Shown piece by piece: positions 10,483 through 24,818 of a DNA stretch of 64,000 nt. Source of the DNA: Gammaproteobacteria bacterium (GTDB lineage: Bacteria; Pseudomonadota; Gammaproteobacteria; Steroidobacterales; GCA-2729495). Location: the NCBI GenBank assembly GCA_015709695.1, contig CP054183.1, forward strand, positions 930,001 to 994,000. Direction: 5' to 3'. A program made the translations under genes and the position numbers. The notes below the pieces were generated by a model. It was given only the letters and a program-made list of their open reading frames with translations, did not search any database and was not told the DNA's origin. Numbering within the stretch: the stretch's first letter is position 1; the number at the start of each line of letters is the position of its first letter.

Positions 10483-11829
10483 GTGGCCGGCAGCGGCATC
10501 ACGGGGGAAGACACGGCGCCGGGCTGGCAACCGCTCGCCGATCGCATGCGGCCGCGCAGCCTCGACGAGGTGGTCGGCCAGACGCAGCTGCTTGGCCCGG
10601 GCAGGCCGCTCACCAGCCTGCTCCAGGCGCGGCCGCTGCACTCGGCCATCCTCTGGGGGCCGCCGGGCACCGGCAAGACCACGCTGGCGCGGCTGGTCGC
10701 GCAGGCCGCGGGTGCACGCTTCATCGGCCTGTCGGCGGTGCTCGCGGGCGTCAAGGACGTGCGCGAGGCGATCGCGGCGGCGCAGGGCGACCGCAGCCAG
10801 CCAACCGTGCTGTTTCTCGACGAGGTGCACCGCTTCAACAAGGCGCAGCAGGATGCCTTCCTGCCCTTCGTGGAGGATGGCACGGTGATCTTCATCGGCG
10901 CCACCACCGAGAACCCGTCCTTCGAACTGAACAACGCGCTGCTTTCCCGTGCGCGGGTGTATGTGCTGCGGCCGCTGGAGCCCGCCGACATCGTCACGCT
11001 GCTGCGCCGTGCACTGACCGATCGCGAGCGCGGGCTGGGTGCCCTGGAGCTGACCTTCGGCGATGCCGCGCTGGAGGCGATCGCCCAGGCCGCGGATGAC
11101 GATGCGCGCCGCGCCCTCAACCTGCTGGACCTTGCCGCGGCGGTCGAGCGCGCAGCCGATGCCGGCGCGCGGGAAGTCAGTGACGACACCGTGGCCCAGG
11201 TGGTGGCCGGCAGCTGGCGCCGCTTCGACCGGGGCGGGGATGCCTTCCACGACCAGATCTCCGCGCTGCACAAGTCGGTGCGCGGCTCGGACCCCGATGC
11301 GGCGCTCTACTGGCTGGCCCGCATGCTCGATGGCGGCTGCGACCCGCGCTACCTCGCGCGGCGGGTGGTGCGCATGGCGGTGGAGGACATCGGGCTGGCG
11401 GATCCCCGGGCCCTGACCATGACGCTGGAAGCATGGAACGCCTACGAACGGCTCGGCAGCCCGGAAGGCGAGCTGGCCATCGCCCAGGCCGTGGTGTTCC
11501 TCGCCTGCGCGGCGAAGAGCAACGCGGTGTACCGCGCCTTCGCGGCGGCCCGCGAGGACGTGGTGAAGCACGGCTCGCTCGAGGTGCCGCTGCACATCAG
11601 GAATGCGCCGACGCGGCTGATGAAGGATCTCGGCCACGGGCAGGGCTACCGCTATGCCCATGACGAGCCCGATGCCTTTGCCGCCGGCGAACGCTACCTG
11701 CCGGATGGGCTGCCACCGCGGACCTACTACGAGCCCTCCGGCCGCGGCATGGAGCTGAAGATCGCCGCCAGGCTGGAGGAGCTGCGCGAGCGCAACCGCG
11801 CTGCGGGCCACAGCAGGAAGCCGGGGTAG
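10483..11829 (+). CDS. rarA: Replication-associated recombination protein A (RarA/MgsA AAA ATPase)
   Basis: RarA is a clamp-loader-like AAA+ ATPase that acts at stalled replication forks. The 448-residue product has [20 protein letters not shown] near residue 15, Walker [17 protein letters not shown] (about 59-72), Walker [21 protein letters not shown], sensor 1 [20 protein letters not shown], and the C-terminal tetramerisation region ending in [20 protein letters not shown]. The GTG start is ten bases after the vanZ-like gene. It is followed after a 64-base gap by serS. Confidence 0.95.
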   Translation: MAGSGITGEDTAPGWQPLADRMRPRSLDEVVGQTQLLGPGRPLTSLLQARPLHSAILWGPPGTGKTTLARLVAQAAGARFIGLSAVLAGVKDVREAIAAAQGDRSQPTVLFLDEVHRFNKAQQDAFLPFVEDGTVIFIGATTENPSFELNNALLSRARVYVLRPLEPADIVTLLRRALTDRERGLGALELTFGDAALEAIAQAADDDARRALNLLDLAAAVERAADAGAREVSDDTVAQVVAGSWRRFDRGGDAFHDQISALHKSVRGSDPDAALYWLARMLDGGCDPRYLARRVVRMAVEDIGLADPRALTMTLEAWNAYERLGSPEGELAIAQAVVFLACAAKSNAVYRAFAAAREDVVKHGSLEVPLHIRNAPTRLMKDLGHGQGYRYAHDEPDAFAAGERYLPDGLPPRTYYEPSGRGMELKIAARLEELRERNRAAGHSRKPG

Positions 11830-11848
11830 CGCGCCCGCAAGCGGGTAG

Positions 11849-13168
<1,320 letters not shown>

Positions 13169-13328
13169 CGATGCCGCCGCTTTTCACATAACGAAGCGTG
13201 GAGCGTGCCGAAATTCACTCATCCGGGGGATGTACAGGCGGTACGGCGAGGCGGTACGGTCCATGGTGAAGACCCGGGAGCCGCAGGGACTGCCGGGAAG
13301 AACAGCAAACAGGCGTAGCGGGGGGAAC

Positions 13329-14237
13329 ATGAACAAGCAGACTGGAATCCGGGTCGGCGCGGCGCTGTCGCTGCTGCTGGCGGGTATTGCGCAGGCGGCG
13401 TCGGTCACCGGCGATCCCGGAGCGGACGGCTGGGTCTACGGTGGCAATTCGCTGGCGTCCGGCGTCTACGTGACAGGCTCGGCGAACTACGCTTTCGACA
13501 CCTACAGCCTCGGGTTCTCGATCGCGTCCGGATCGAACCTTGAAATCAGCGATGGCATGTACTCCTGGCTGGCCGGGGACAACGTCGTGGCCGTCGGTGG
13601 CAAGTTCCAGGACATCACGGCAGCAGCCGCAGGCTGGGGCGCCTTCTCGGGTGGCGCCGTCAACGCCCTGCTGCCGGCGGGGCAGAATCCCAGCAACCTC
13701 AAGCTGCAGGCGAAGTTCGGCACCAGTGCCGCCACCTGGACCACCAGCACCATCGCGCCAGGCAGCGGCGATGGCAACAGCAGCGGCGGCAGCGGCGGCG
13801 GCCGGGTCCAGGTGAAGACCTCGGCCTACTTCGGCGCCACCGTGGTCACCGGAGGGCAGACGGAACCCTGGACCTGGGCCGGCAACTCCGGCCAGCTGCT
13901 GGTGCTGGACAAGGACAGCCACATCGACTGGGCTGGCATCGGGCCGGATCCGCAGCCGAGCAAGTATGCCGCGCGCATGATCTGGATCTATGACGGATCG
14001 GTGGGGCATGTCAGCTCATGGGAGTTGCTGCTCAACACCTCGCTCCTCGATCGCCTGGTTCCCGGCCACGTGCTGCCCGCGATCGGCGACCAGGCCATCC
14101 TCACGGTGCAGCATGCCGACGCGGCATTCACCGACGCCCTGGTTCAGGTTTCACCGGTTCCGGTGCCGGCGGCGGCGTGGCTGCTCGGCTCGGCACTGGG
14201 CGTGCTGGGGCTGGCGCGGCGCAAGCTCCCGCACTGA
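13329..14237 (+). CDS. Exported protein with VPLPA/PEP-CTERM-like sorting tail
   Basis: A 302-residue secreted protein of unknown function. It has an N-terminal signal peptide (MNKQTGIRVGAALSLLLAGI, cleavage near AQAAS), a soluble middle with a Gly/Ser-rich hinge around residues 140-155, and a C-terminal tail VPVPAAAWLLGSALGVLGLA followed by basic residues. That tail has the V-P-x-P-A motif, hydrophobic helix and Arg/Lys end of VPLPA-CTERM proteins, which are processed by the EpsH/XrtA exosortase family; no exosortase gene is in this window. The start is fixed by a GGGGG run seven bases upstream. It stands alone, ended by the hairpin at 14294. Confidence 0.75.
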   Translation: MNKQTGIRVGAALSLLLAGIAQAASVTGDPGADGWVYGGNSLASGVYVTGSANYAFDTYSLGFSIASGSNLEISDGMYSWLAGDNVVAVGGKFQDITAAAAGWGAFSGGAVNALLPAGQNPSNLKLQAKFGTSAATWTTSTIAPGSGDGNSSGGSGGGRVQVKTSAYFGATVVTGGQTEPWTWAGNSGQLLVLDKDSHIDWAGIGPDPQPSKYAARMIWIYDGSVGHVSSWELLLNTSLLDRLVPGHVLPAIGDQAILTVQHADAAFTDALVQVSPVPVPAAAWLLGSALGVLGLARRKLPH

Positions 14238-14293
14238 CGGGCGTGCTGGTTTTTCCCGGCTGACGCACTGCGCAGCCGGCTGATCACGGCAGA

Positions 14294-14321
14294 CAGGGGG
14301 CAGGCGCAGGCCTGCCCCCTG
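14294..14321 (+). terminator. Hairpin terminator after the VPLPA-CTERM gene
   Basis: A perfect 12-base inverted repeat (CAGGGGGCAGGC and its complement) with a four-base loop, starting 57 bases after the stop codon. It is followed only by TTGCATTGCG and not by a strong T run, so it is a plausible but not textbook intrinsic terminator. Confidence 0.6.
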
Positions 14322-14465
14322 TTGCATTGCGCACTCCGCTTCGACACAGGTCGGGCACGCCTTTACGGTGTACCCCGGAACTTGCGCCCCCGGGGCATGG
14401 CAGCGGACAATCCGCCCCGGTTTCCGGGGCCGGCCGGGTGCGCGGCCTGCCCGATGTCGCAGCGC

Positions 14466-14555
14466 GGAGAGGTGGCAGAGCGGTCGAATGCGGCGGTCTT
14501 GAAAACCGTTAGGGACTCACGTCCCTCGGGGGTTCGAATCCCTCCCTCTCCGCCA
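14466..14555 (+). tRNA. tRNA-Ser (anticodon TGA)
   Basis: A full serine tRNA with a long variable arm. The 7-base acceptor arm GGAGAGG pairs with CCTCTCC, the anticodon loop is CTTGAAA with anticodon TGA, the T arm is GGGGGTTCGAATCCCTC-like, and CCA is encoded at 14553-14555. The integrase gene begins 160 bases downstream, so its 3' end is the likely chromosomal attachment site of the element to the right. Confidence 0.97.
14531..14555 (+). other. Probable left attachment site (attL) of the ICE, in the tRNA-Ser 3' end
   Basis: P4-type integrases usually recombine in the T arm and acceptor end of a tRNA gene and leave the tRNA intact. The integrase downstream is of that type and the tRNA is complete. 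I saw no second copy of the tRNA 3' end elsewhere in the window, so attR should lie beyond base 64000. The exact core is inferred. Confidence 0.5.
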
Positions 14556-14714
14556 ATTATTGATCCCACGCTGTCTCAAGTCGTCTAAGAAACGCCCAAA
14601 AATGCCATGAATCCAACGATTTAGGGGATTCAAGGTGTTTCATAGACTCTCGGTATGTCTCAACCCGGCGCCGGTATCAATCATGGTATCGGCACCGCAA
14701 CTTCGGGAGATACC

Positions 14715-15905
14715 ATGAAATTGACTGACAGCCAGGTTCGCAGCGCGAAGCCCTTGGATCGCCCTTGGAAGCTCGCGGATTCAAGGGGCCTGTACCTGCA
14801 GGTCATGCCGAATGGCGGGCGCTACTGGCGCTTCAACTACCAGTTTGGCGGCAAGCAGAAGACGCTTGCTCTGGGCATCTATCCTGATGTGTCGCTTGCC
14901 AAGGCCAGAGACCGCCTGCAGGCGGCAAGGGAGCAGCTGGCGGACGGGATAGATCCAGCTGCCGAGAAGCGGGCCACGAACAAGGCGTTCGAGACCGTGG
15001 CCCGGGAATGGTACGGCCGCTGGAAGGCGGGTCGGAATGAGCGACATACCGTCTATGTGCTGCGGCGACTGGAAGCGGATGTTTTCCCATGGATCGGAAC
15101 ACGTCCGGTTTCAGGGCTCTCGGCGTCGGATTTCCGGGATCTGGCTCAGAGAATCGAGAAGAGGGGTGCGTTGGACATCGCCCGCCGGGTTCTGCAGACC
15201 TGTGGTCAGATCATGCGCCATGCCGTGGTCAACGATCTGGTAGCGCACAGCCCCGTGGCGGACGTGAAACCCGCCGACATCCTGAAACCGCACAAGCGGC
15301 GCAATTACCCCCGCGTGACCGCCAAGGAGCTCCCTGACCTGCTCCGGGCGATCGACGGATACATTGGCAGTGAGCATACCCGGCTGGCCCTGCAATTGAT
15401 GGCGTTGACCTTCGTGCGGACCTCCGAGCTGATCGGCGCCCGCTGGTCGGAGTTTGATATGAAGGAGCTTCGCTGGGACATTCCGGCCGAACGGATGAAG
15501 ATGAGGACGCCCCACATCGTGGCGCTCAGCACTCAGGCCACGGCCATTCTTAAGCGATTGAAGGAAATCTCCTTCGATCACGAACTGGTTTTTCCCGGAG
15601 ATGTGAACCCGCAGAAGCCGATGAGCAACAACACGCTGCTGTTCGCGCTTTACCGTATGGGGTACCGCAGCCGGATGACGGGGCACGGGTTCCGGGGTGT
15701 TGCTTCGACGATTCTGCACGAGCAAGGCTGGCCGCATGATCACATCGAACTGCAACTCGCGCATCAGGAGCGTAACGCCGTGAGTGCCGCCTACAATCAT
15801 GCGCTGTACCTGGAGCCGCGAGCGAAGATGATGCAGGCGTGGGCTGACTATCTGGACAAGTTGCGGCAGCAGAAGACCGGGCAGGAGCAGAAGCTGGCTG
15901 CCTGA
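14715..15905 (+). CDS. P4-type tyrosine integrase
   Basis: A 396-residue site-specific recombinase. The N-terminal DUF4102 domain shows KLTDSQVRSAKPLDRPWKL and YWRFNYQFGGKQKTLALGIY; a SAM-like core-binding domain follows at about 95-180; the catalytic domain has the first Arg in TFVRTSELIGARWSEFD, H-x-x-R in GHGFRGVASTIL, and the nucleophile Tyr in the closing HQERNAVSAAYNHALY block. All catalytic residues are present, so it should be active. I chose the ATG at 14715 since GGGAG lies seven bases upstream and the protein then starts in the usual way. Its position next to tRNA-Ser marks the element's left end. Confidence 0.93.
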   Translation: MKLTDSQVRSAKPLDRPWKLADSRGLYLQVMPNGGRYWRFNYQFGGKQKTLALGIYPDVSLAKARDRLQAAREQLADGIDPAAEKRATNKAFETVAREWYGRWKAGRNERHTVYVLRRLEADVFPWIGTRPVSGLSASDFRDLAQRIEKRGALDIARRVLQTCGQIMRHAVVNDLVAHSPVADVKPADILKPHKRRNYPRVTAKELPDLLRAIDGYIGSEHTRLALQLMALTFVRTSELIGARWSEFDMKELRWDIPAERMKMRTPHIVALSTQATAILKRLKEISFDHELVFPGDVNPQKPMSNNTLLFALYRMGYRSRMTGHGFRGVASTILHEQGWPHDHIELQLAHQERNAVSAAYNHALYLEPRAKMMQAWADYLDKLRQQKTGQEQKLAA

Positions 15906-15921
15906 TCGCTCGCAAGGTTCG

Positions 15922-16224
15922 CTATGTCGCGTACTTGCGGGGCCGACCCCTCCCACGGGGCAGCTGATCGTGGTCGGCCTCGGGAGCACGGTAGCCTTCG
16001 GGATCGGCCACCCAGGATCGCAGGGCAGCGCAAGGCCACCCGCAAGCCCGTCCACCCAAGTGGACTGGTGGCGGGAACTTGCGAGCGGCGATGCGCCGAT
16101 ACAAGGTGGGTCGGCTGAGTCCGGTTATCCGCAGTACATCGCGCATCCGGAAGAAAGCAGGGGCGAGCTGCTCTTGATGGGCCGTGGCCTGCCCCACGCA
16201 TGAAGGCAACAAGGGTTGATCCAT
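15922..16224 (-). CDS. AlpA-like excision/regulatory protein
   Basis: A 100-residue DNA-binding protein with a MerR/AlpA-type helix-turn-helix (FFRMRDVLRITGLSRPTLYR, then RIAARKFPPPVHLGG and AALRSWVADPEGYR). AlpA proteins activate integrase or excision genes of P4-like elements and often act as directionality factors. A GAGGG ribosome site eight bases before the ATG supports the start. It faces the integrase tail to tail, 16 bases away, and follows a second AlpA-like gene on the same strand. The C-terminus is rich in Arg and Lys. Confidence 0.8.
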   Translation of the reverse strand: MDQPLLPSCVGQATAHQEQLAPAFFRMRDVLRITGLSRPTLYRRIAARKFPPPVHLGGRACGWPCAALRSWVADPEGYRAPEADHDQLPRGRGRPRKYAT

Positions 16225-16234
16225 GGCACAGCCC

Positions 16235-16600
16235 TCAAGGTGCGCTACGCCGCGGCGGCAAGCTAAGTGGTAGGCGTCGTTGATGCGGACGGCCGCGCCT
16301 GCAACGGCGGGGGATTCTCTGTTCGGGGTCTAGCTCCAATTCCCGCGTCATCCATGCTAGTACCTCCGAGCGACTCCAGCCGACCGAGCGCCCTCTGTAT
16401 GTAGTCCTCTTCGGAAAACGGCCGACTAGGCTCAAGCCCAGCAGTACCCAGCATGGCCTGCGGGTCAGTCGCGCCACGTCGTGGGCGCTGAGGATTTCCG
16501 CCAGTGCCGGGCACCGCTCGTTGACCCAGCGTGACAGGACGACAGGCGGGGGCGAGACCTTGGAAGTCGCCCGGCTCGACAAAACAGCATCGGCACTCAT
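16235..16600 (-). CDS. Second AlpA-like DNA-binding protein
   Basis: A 121-residue product with a divergent AlpA-type fold: ILSAHDVARLTRRPCWVLLG, then GRFPKRTTYRGRSVGWSRSE and VLAWMTRELELD, followed by an Arg-rich tail. The GW-x-R-S-E-V-x-x-W pattern is the common end of AlpA domains. A GGGAG site nine bases before the ATG supports the start. It lies ten bases upstream of the other AlpA-like gene, so both are probably one transcript. Two successive AlpA-like genes suggest a layered control of excision, which is inference. Confidence 0.65.
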   Translation of the reverse strand: MSADAVLSSRATSKVSPPPVVLSRWVNERCPALAEILSAHDVARLTRRPCWVLLGLSLVGRFPKRTTYRGRSVGWSRSEVLAWMTRELELDPEQRIPRRCRRGRPHQRRLPLSLPPRRSAP

Positions 16601-16785
16601 TGAAGTTCACTCCCGAGCATTAATTGATGCGTCGGGATCTAGGCTCGTTCAGATCGTCGTGGAAGACAGCTGTGGGTAGTCGGGAAGAATCCGGGTAAAA
16701 CGCAGCGCCCCAGCCTCTCGCATAGGGGTTATTGCTCGAATCGGAGTGGAAACTCGCGCCCATTACGGAATGACGCCCCGGCAAT

Positions 16786-17085
16786 ATGGACAGGCATTCC
16801 TGCGATGAGGCGGTCGTGAAGATTCATCAAGTCTTGCGCACCTCCGTACGCATAGTGGCGAAAATGCTGCTGGTCCCGATTCTGACCACGCTGGTCTTAC
16901 TGGAGCCGGTTGTCAGCTTCGTTTGCTGCTTCATGATGTTTGGCGGTGTCTTCGCGGGCATCCTGTTCGAAGTATCCGCCGTCGGTCCGCGGTTCCCCTT
17001 CTTGGTCATCCTTTGGATTTCTTTGGCGTTCGGTGCTCTTCTGATTCTCTACCATGCTTTGATCGCGCTGCTTCTGAAGGGATAG
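16786..17085 (+). CDS. Small two-to-three-helix membrane protein, unknown
   Basis: A 99-residue hydrophobic protein with membrane segments at about 25-45, 46-63 and 70-95 and a basic cytoplasmic start. I do not recognise a family. A GTG at 16816 with GAGG just upstream would give an 89-residue form beginning MKIHQVLRTSV and may be the real start. It stands alone between the AlpA genes and the riboswitch, with about 185 bases of untranslated sequence before it. Confidence 0.45.
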   Translation: MDRHSCDEAVVKIHQVLRTSVRIVAKMLLVPILTTLVLLEPVVSFVCCFMMFGGVFAGILFEVSAVGPRFPFLVILWISLAFGALLILYHALIALLLKG

Positions 17086-17183
17086 AAGCGATTCCGTAGG
17101 CGCTAGCATGCCAACTTGAGTTGATTGCTTGCTGATGGTGGGGTTTGGTGGGCGCGACAAACCTGATACACTCGCGTTACTTC

Positions 17184-17340
17184 GTTGGGGAGTAGCCGCC
17201 GCCGTAAAAGGCGGGGACGCGTCAACAGACTTGGAGTTCGCTCCATGGCGCGGCCGGCACAGGGCTTGGCGAGACCGATGATGTACTCCTTATCCATGGG
17301 TTGGGCGAGGAGTGCGTCATTGCGTCGCGGGCCTGACCCT
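17184..17340 (+). promoter_or_regulatory. yybP-ykoY (manganese) riboswitch
   Basis: The leader of the UPF0016 exporter gene carries the conserved elements of the yybP-ykoY class in order: TTGGGGAGTAGCC (from 17185), CGTCAACAGAC (17219), GGCTTGGCGAGACCGATG (17263), and GCGAGGAGTGCGTCATTGCG (17304) followed by GGGCCTGACCC. Known members bind Mn2+ and turn on Mn exporters such as MntP and UPF0016 proteins. The downstream gene is one of these, which supports the assignment. The ribosome site GGAG at 17341 lies right after the aptamer, so control of translation is likely. Confidence 0.88.
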
Positions 17341-17351
17341 GGAGTTCCATC

Positions 17352-17924
17352 TTGATCGAAGCTTTCCTCGTGTCTACCGGCGTGGTCGCGCTCGCCGAGA
17401 TTGGCGACAAAACCCAGCTACTGGCTCTGGTGCTTGCCGCCCGCTTCCGCAAACCCGTTCCCATCATCCTCGGCATATTGGTCGCCACACTGGTGAACCA
17501 CGCTCTGGCTGGCGTGGTGGGTGCATGGGTGTCCGCACTGATCGGTCCAGTGGGTATGCGCTGGATACTGGGCGCATCGTTCATTGCGATGGGCATCTGG
17601 ATGCTGGTGCCCGACCGGATCGACGACGGCAAGGATTCCACCGCACGTTTCGGTGTGTTCGGCACCACATTGGTCGCCTTCTTCCTGCTCGAAATGGGGG
17701 ACAAGACGCAGATAGCAACGGTTGCGCTCGCCGCAAAGTACAGCGCGCTGGCTGCAGTGGTTGGTGGCACTACACTGGGTATGATGCTGGCCAATGTGCC
17801 GGCAGTGCTCTTGGGCGAGGTGGCTGCGAAGAAGCTACCTGTGCGGGCTGTGCATGGGATCGCTGCCGCAATCTTCCTGTTGCTGGGGGTCTCTTTGCTA
17901 TTCGGATTCGGGTCTATGCTCTAG
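17352..17924 (+). CDS. UPF0016/TMEM165 (GDT1) family manganese exporter
   Basis: A 190-residue inner-membrane protein with six membrane segments and the two family signature motifs E-x-G-D-K-T: LAEIGDKTQLLALVLAARF in the first half and LEMGDKTQIATVALAAKY in the second. Bacterial members export Mn2+ (MneA, Mnx). The start is a TTG with GGAG seven bases upstream, directly after the Mn riboswitch, so expression should rise with cytoplasmic Mn. It is the only gene of this transcript. It may supply Mn tolerance as part of the element's metal cargo. Confidence 0.9.
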   Translation: MIEAFLVSTGVVALAEIGDKTQLLALVLAARFRKPVPIILGILVATLVNHALAGVVGAWVSALIGPVGMRWILGASFIAMGIWMLVPDRIDDGKDSTARFGVFGTTLVAFFLLEMGDKTQIATVALAAKYSALAAVVGGTTLGMMLANVPAVLLGEVAAKKLPVRAVHGIAAAIFLLLGVSLLFGFGSML

Positions 17925-17926
17925 GT

Positions 17927-18178
17927 TCATGAGCTTGCCAGCTTTGTCGCGTCAGAATTCCAGCCGTGGCGCCCCAGGCATGCCGATATGCGGGAGTCGG
18001 TTGGGGCGAGTTGAAACCTCCTGGTGACGCGAACGGGCTGCAAGGATCGGCATGTATGCAGTGCCTCGTCGAACGTAGAAATGGGATGCGGATGCGGTTC
18101 GGGAAGATTCACGCAGCCCGTAGCGGTGACCGTGAGCATTGCAACAAGCATTCTTGCGTAAGCATCTGAGTACTTCAT
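17927..18178 (-). CDS. Small predicted lipoprotein coupled to cadA
   Basis: An 83-residue product with a signal sequence and lipobox (MLVAMLTVTATGC, modified Cys at about residue 22), then a Pro/His-containing segment (LPEPHPHP). No family is recognised. Its ATG overlaps the cadA stop in an ATGA, so it is translated after cadA in the czc-cad operon. That coupling is the main reason to accept so short a gene. A metal-binding periplasmic or outer-membrane role is possible but not shown. Confidence 0.55.
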   Translation of the reverse strand: MKYSDAYARMLVAMLTVTATGCVNLPEPHPHPISTFDEALHTCRSLQPVRVTRRFQLAPTDSRISACLGRHGWNSDATKLASS

Positions 18179-20382
18179 TCGCGAACTCCTGGGTTTTCAC
18201 GGCCATCGTCCGCAGTCGGCGGCTGAGACGTACGTGCGAGTGAATTCATGTTGCTGGCCTGAAGCAGGCGAAGCCCGTTTGCAACGACGATCAAGCTTGC
18301 GCCCATGTCCGCAAACACAGCCATCCACATGGAAGTGTTGCCAAGAATCGCTAGCACCAGAAACACAGCCTTGATGCCGATCGCGAGCGTGATGTTCTGT
18401 GCTAGAACAGCGTGTGTTTTTCGCGAGAGACTGACGGTTTCTGGCAGGCGTCGCAGATCGTCGTTCATCACGACCAGGTCGGCTGCCTCTATGGCTGTGT
18501 CGGTACCCGCGGCGCCCATTGCGATGCCGATGTCTGCAGCCGCCAGTGCGGGAGCGTCGTTGATGCCGTCACCCACCATGCCGGTAGGCCCCTTGGACTT
18601 CTGGAGTTCCTTGATCGCTTCAAGTTTGTCCTGGGGCAGCAGATTCCCTCTGGCCGCAAAGATGCCAGCCTCCTGGGCGATGGTGTTGGCTGTCGCCTGA
18701 TTATCGCCAGTGAGCATCACGGTGGCGACGCCCAGTGCATGCAGGTTTGCAATGGCGTCCTTGGAACTCTCTTTGATCGTGTCTGCTACCGCGAAGATGC
18801 CCAATACGCGATCAGCCGTTGCAAGCAAGGTTACGGTACGTCCCTGTTCCTCCTGTGCTTCCAGTTCAGCTTCGAGCTTCGGGCCGCATAACCCCTTCTC
18901 CTCAATGAGTCGATGGTTACCGAGGAAGTAGGTCTGGCCATCGATGCTGCCCTGAACACCACGGCCCGCAAGAGCGGTAAATTCGTTCACCTCTTTGTGC
19001 GGTATCCCAGTGAGTCCCGCCGCGATGGCGCGGGAGACGGGGTGATCCGAACGAGACGCGAGACTGGCGGCCAGCGTCTGCACCTCTTGGTCGGGCGGAC
19101 GGGATCGGCCTGGCGTTGCGGAATGGACCAGCCTCGGCTTCCCTTCCGTTACAGTGCCCGTCTTGTCGAGCGCAATCACCGAAAGCTTTCGGGCGCCTTC
19201 CATGTGAACGCCGCCTTTGACCAGCACGCCGCGACGAGCTGCGCTTGCCAATGCGCTGACGATCGTGACGGGCGTGCTGATGACCAGTGCGCAGGGGCAG
19301 GCAACCACAAGTAATACCAGTGCCTTGTAGATTGCGGCCATCCACTCCCAGTCGAACAGCAACGGGGCGCCGATGGCCACCCCCAGGGCCAGGAAGAACA
19401 CGCCGGGCGTGTAGACCGCCGCAAACCGGTCCACGAAGCGCTGCGTCGGTGCGCGACTGCCTTGAGCCTCTTCGACCGCATGGATGATACGCGCGATCGT
19501 GGAATCGCTCGCCACCGCCGAGACCTCGACCTCCAGCTCGGCGGCTTCGTTGATCGTTCCCGCGAATACAGGGTCGCCAACCCGCTTGTCCACTGGTAGG
19601 GATTCACCCGTCACCGGTGCCTGGTTGATGGCGCTCGCGCCCTTGACGATCTTGCCATCCAGCGGCAATCGTTCACCGGGTCTGACCCGGATGACCTGGC
19701 CTATCGCCACGGAGCTTGAGGGGACGGTTTCCCAGTTGCCGCTGCCTTGGCGCACTTGGGCTTCTTCGGGCGCGAGGGCCAGCAGGGACTTGATGGCATT
19801 GCGCGCCCGATCTACTGCACGGGCCTCGATCAGCTCTGCGATCGAATAGAGCGCCATGACCGTTGCGGCTTCGGGCCATTCCCCGATCAGAAACGCGCCC
19901 GTGACAGCTACGCTCATCAGGGCGTTGATGTTGAGCCGACCCTTGCGAAGTGCCTGCAAGCCTTTCTTGTAGGTCTCCAGACCCGACAATGCGATCGCCG
20001 CGAGCGACAGGACGAGCTGCAGCACCGTACTGAGCGAGCTTTCGGGAAGTGCGAACGAGATGGCCTCCGCGCCCAGTGCGAGTAGTAGGGCAGCACATAG
20101 CTGCATCATCTCTCGCGTCAGTCCGGCGAAACGGGAAGAGGCAGCCGTTGTGGCGCCGCTCTGACGTACTGTTGCGCGCAGGCCGGCGTCTTCAATAGCT
20201 TGCAGCACGGATGGGATGGCCTCGGGGGCAGAGCGTACGCTCAGTACCCGATCTCCCAGACGGAAGTTCAGGCCATCAATGCCGGCCACCTTCTCAAGGG
20301 TGCGCCGGATCTCCGCCTCCTCGGAGGCACAGTCCATCGCTGGAATGTGCAGCTCCGTGGTTGTAACGCCTGGCTTGACCAT
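18175..20382 (-). CDS. cadA: Zn/Cd/Pb-transporting P1B-type ATPase
   Basis: This 735-residue pump exports divalent soft metals from the cytoplasm. It has one N-terminal heavy-metal domain with MDCASEEAEIR, where the usual CxxC is reduced to Cys-x-x-Glu as in many Zn/Cd pumps. It also has the TGE loop (VTGESLPVDKRVGDPV), the ion-binding ACPCAL motif in the membrane, the phosphorylation site ALDKTGTVTEGKP, HP locus SRSDHPVSRAI, and GDGINDAPALAAADIGIAMG. I chose the ATG at 20382, one base after the czcA stop, as the longer frame lacks family similarity. It is the fifth gene of the czc operon. Confidence 0.93.
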   Translation of the reverse strand: MVKPGVTTTELHIPAMDCASEEAEIRRTLEKVAGIDGLNFRLGDRVLSVRSAPEAIPSVLQAIEDAGLRATVRQSGATTAASSRFAGLTREMMQLCAALLLALGAEAISFALPESSLSTVLQLVLSLAAIALSGLETYKKGLQALRKGRLNINALMSVAVTGAFLIGEWPEAATVMALYSIAELIEARAVDRARNAIKSLLALAPEEAQVRQGSGNWETVPSSSVAIGQVIRVRPGERLPLDGKIVKGASAINQAPVTGESLPVDKRVGDPVFAGTINEAAELEVEVSAVASDSTIARIIHAVEEAQGSRAPTQRFVDRFAAVYTPGVFFLALGVAIGAPLLFDWEWMAAIYKALVLLVVACPCALVISTPVTIVSALASAARRGVLVKGGVHMEGARKLSVIALDKTGTVTEGKPRLVHSATPGRSRPPDQEVQTLAASLASRSDHPVSRAIAAGLTGIPHKEVNEFTALAGRGVQGSIDGQTYFLGNHRLIEEKGLCGPKLEAELEAQEEQGRTVTLLATADRVLGIFAVADTIKESSKDAIANLHALGVATVMLTGDNQATANTIAQEAGIFAARGNLLPQDKLEAIKELQKSKGPTGMVGDGINDAPALAAADIGIAMGAAGTDTAIEAADLVVMNDDLRRLPETVSLSRKTHAVLAQNITLAIGIKAVFLVLAILGNTSMWMAVFADMGASLIVVANGLRLLQASNMNSLARTSQPPTADDGRENPGVRE

Positions 20383-20383
20383 C

Positions 20384-24572
<4,189 letters not shown>

Positions 24573-24576
<4 letters not shown>

Positions 24577-24818
24577 TTCTGCGCTCCTTTTGCCGTGGAA
24601 GCCTCAGTGGCGCCATGGCTTGCCTCATCCTTGTGGTCGCCATGATCCTCGTGCTTGTCACCCTCGCGGTGATCGTCATGTTTGTCGTGCTCGGCGTGCT
24701 CCTGAGATTCGGAGTGCGAGTCGTGATCGTGATTGTCTTCGGCAGGCTTGTCCGAGCAGCCGGTTGCGAGTGCTGCGGAGAAGAGAATGGAGAGAACGAT
24801 GGTGATGGGCTTATTCAT
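24573..24818 (-). CDS. Small His/Asp-rich lipoprotein in the czc operon
   Basis: An 81-residue precursor with the lipobox SAALATGC (Cys at 21) and a mature part made almost wholly of His, Asp, Glu and Lys (about 14 His). It should be a periplasmic divalent-metal buffer or chaperone for the pump; that role is inference from composition. Its first residues (MNKP, then a similar signal) match those of CzcB, which suggests that it arose as a duplicated CzcB head. It overlaps czcC by ATGA and czcB by ATGA, so it is fixed in the operon. Confidence 0.75.
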
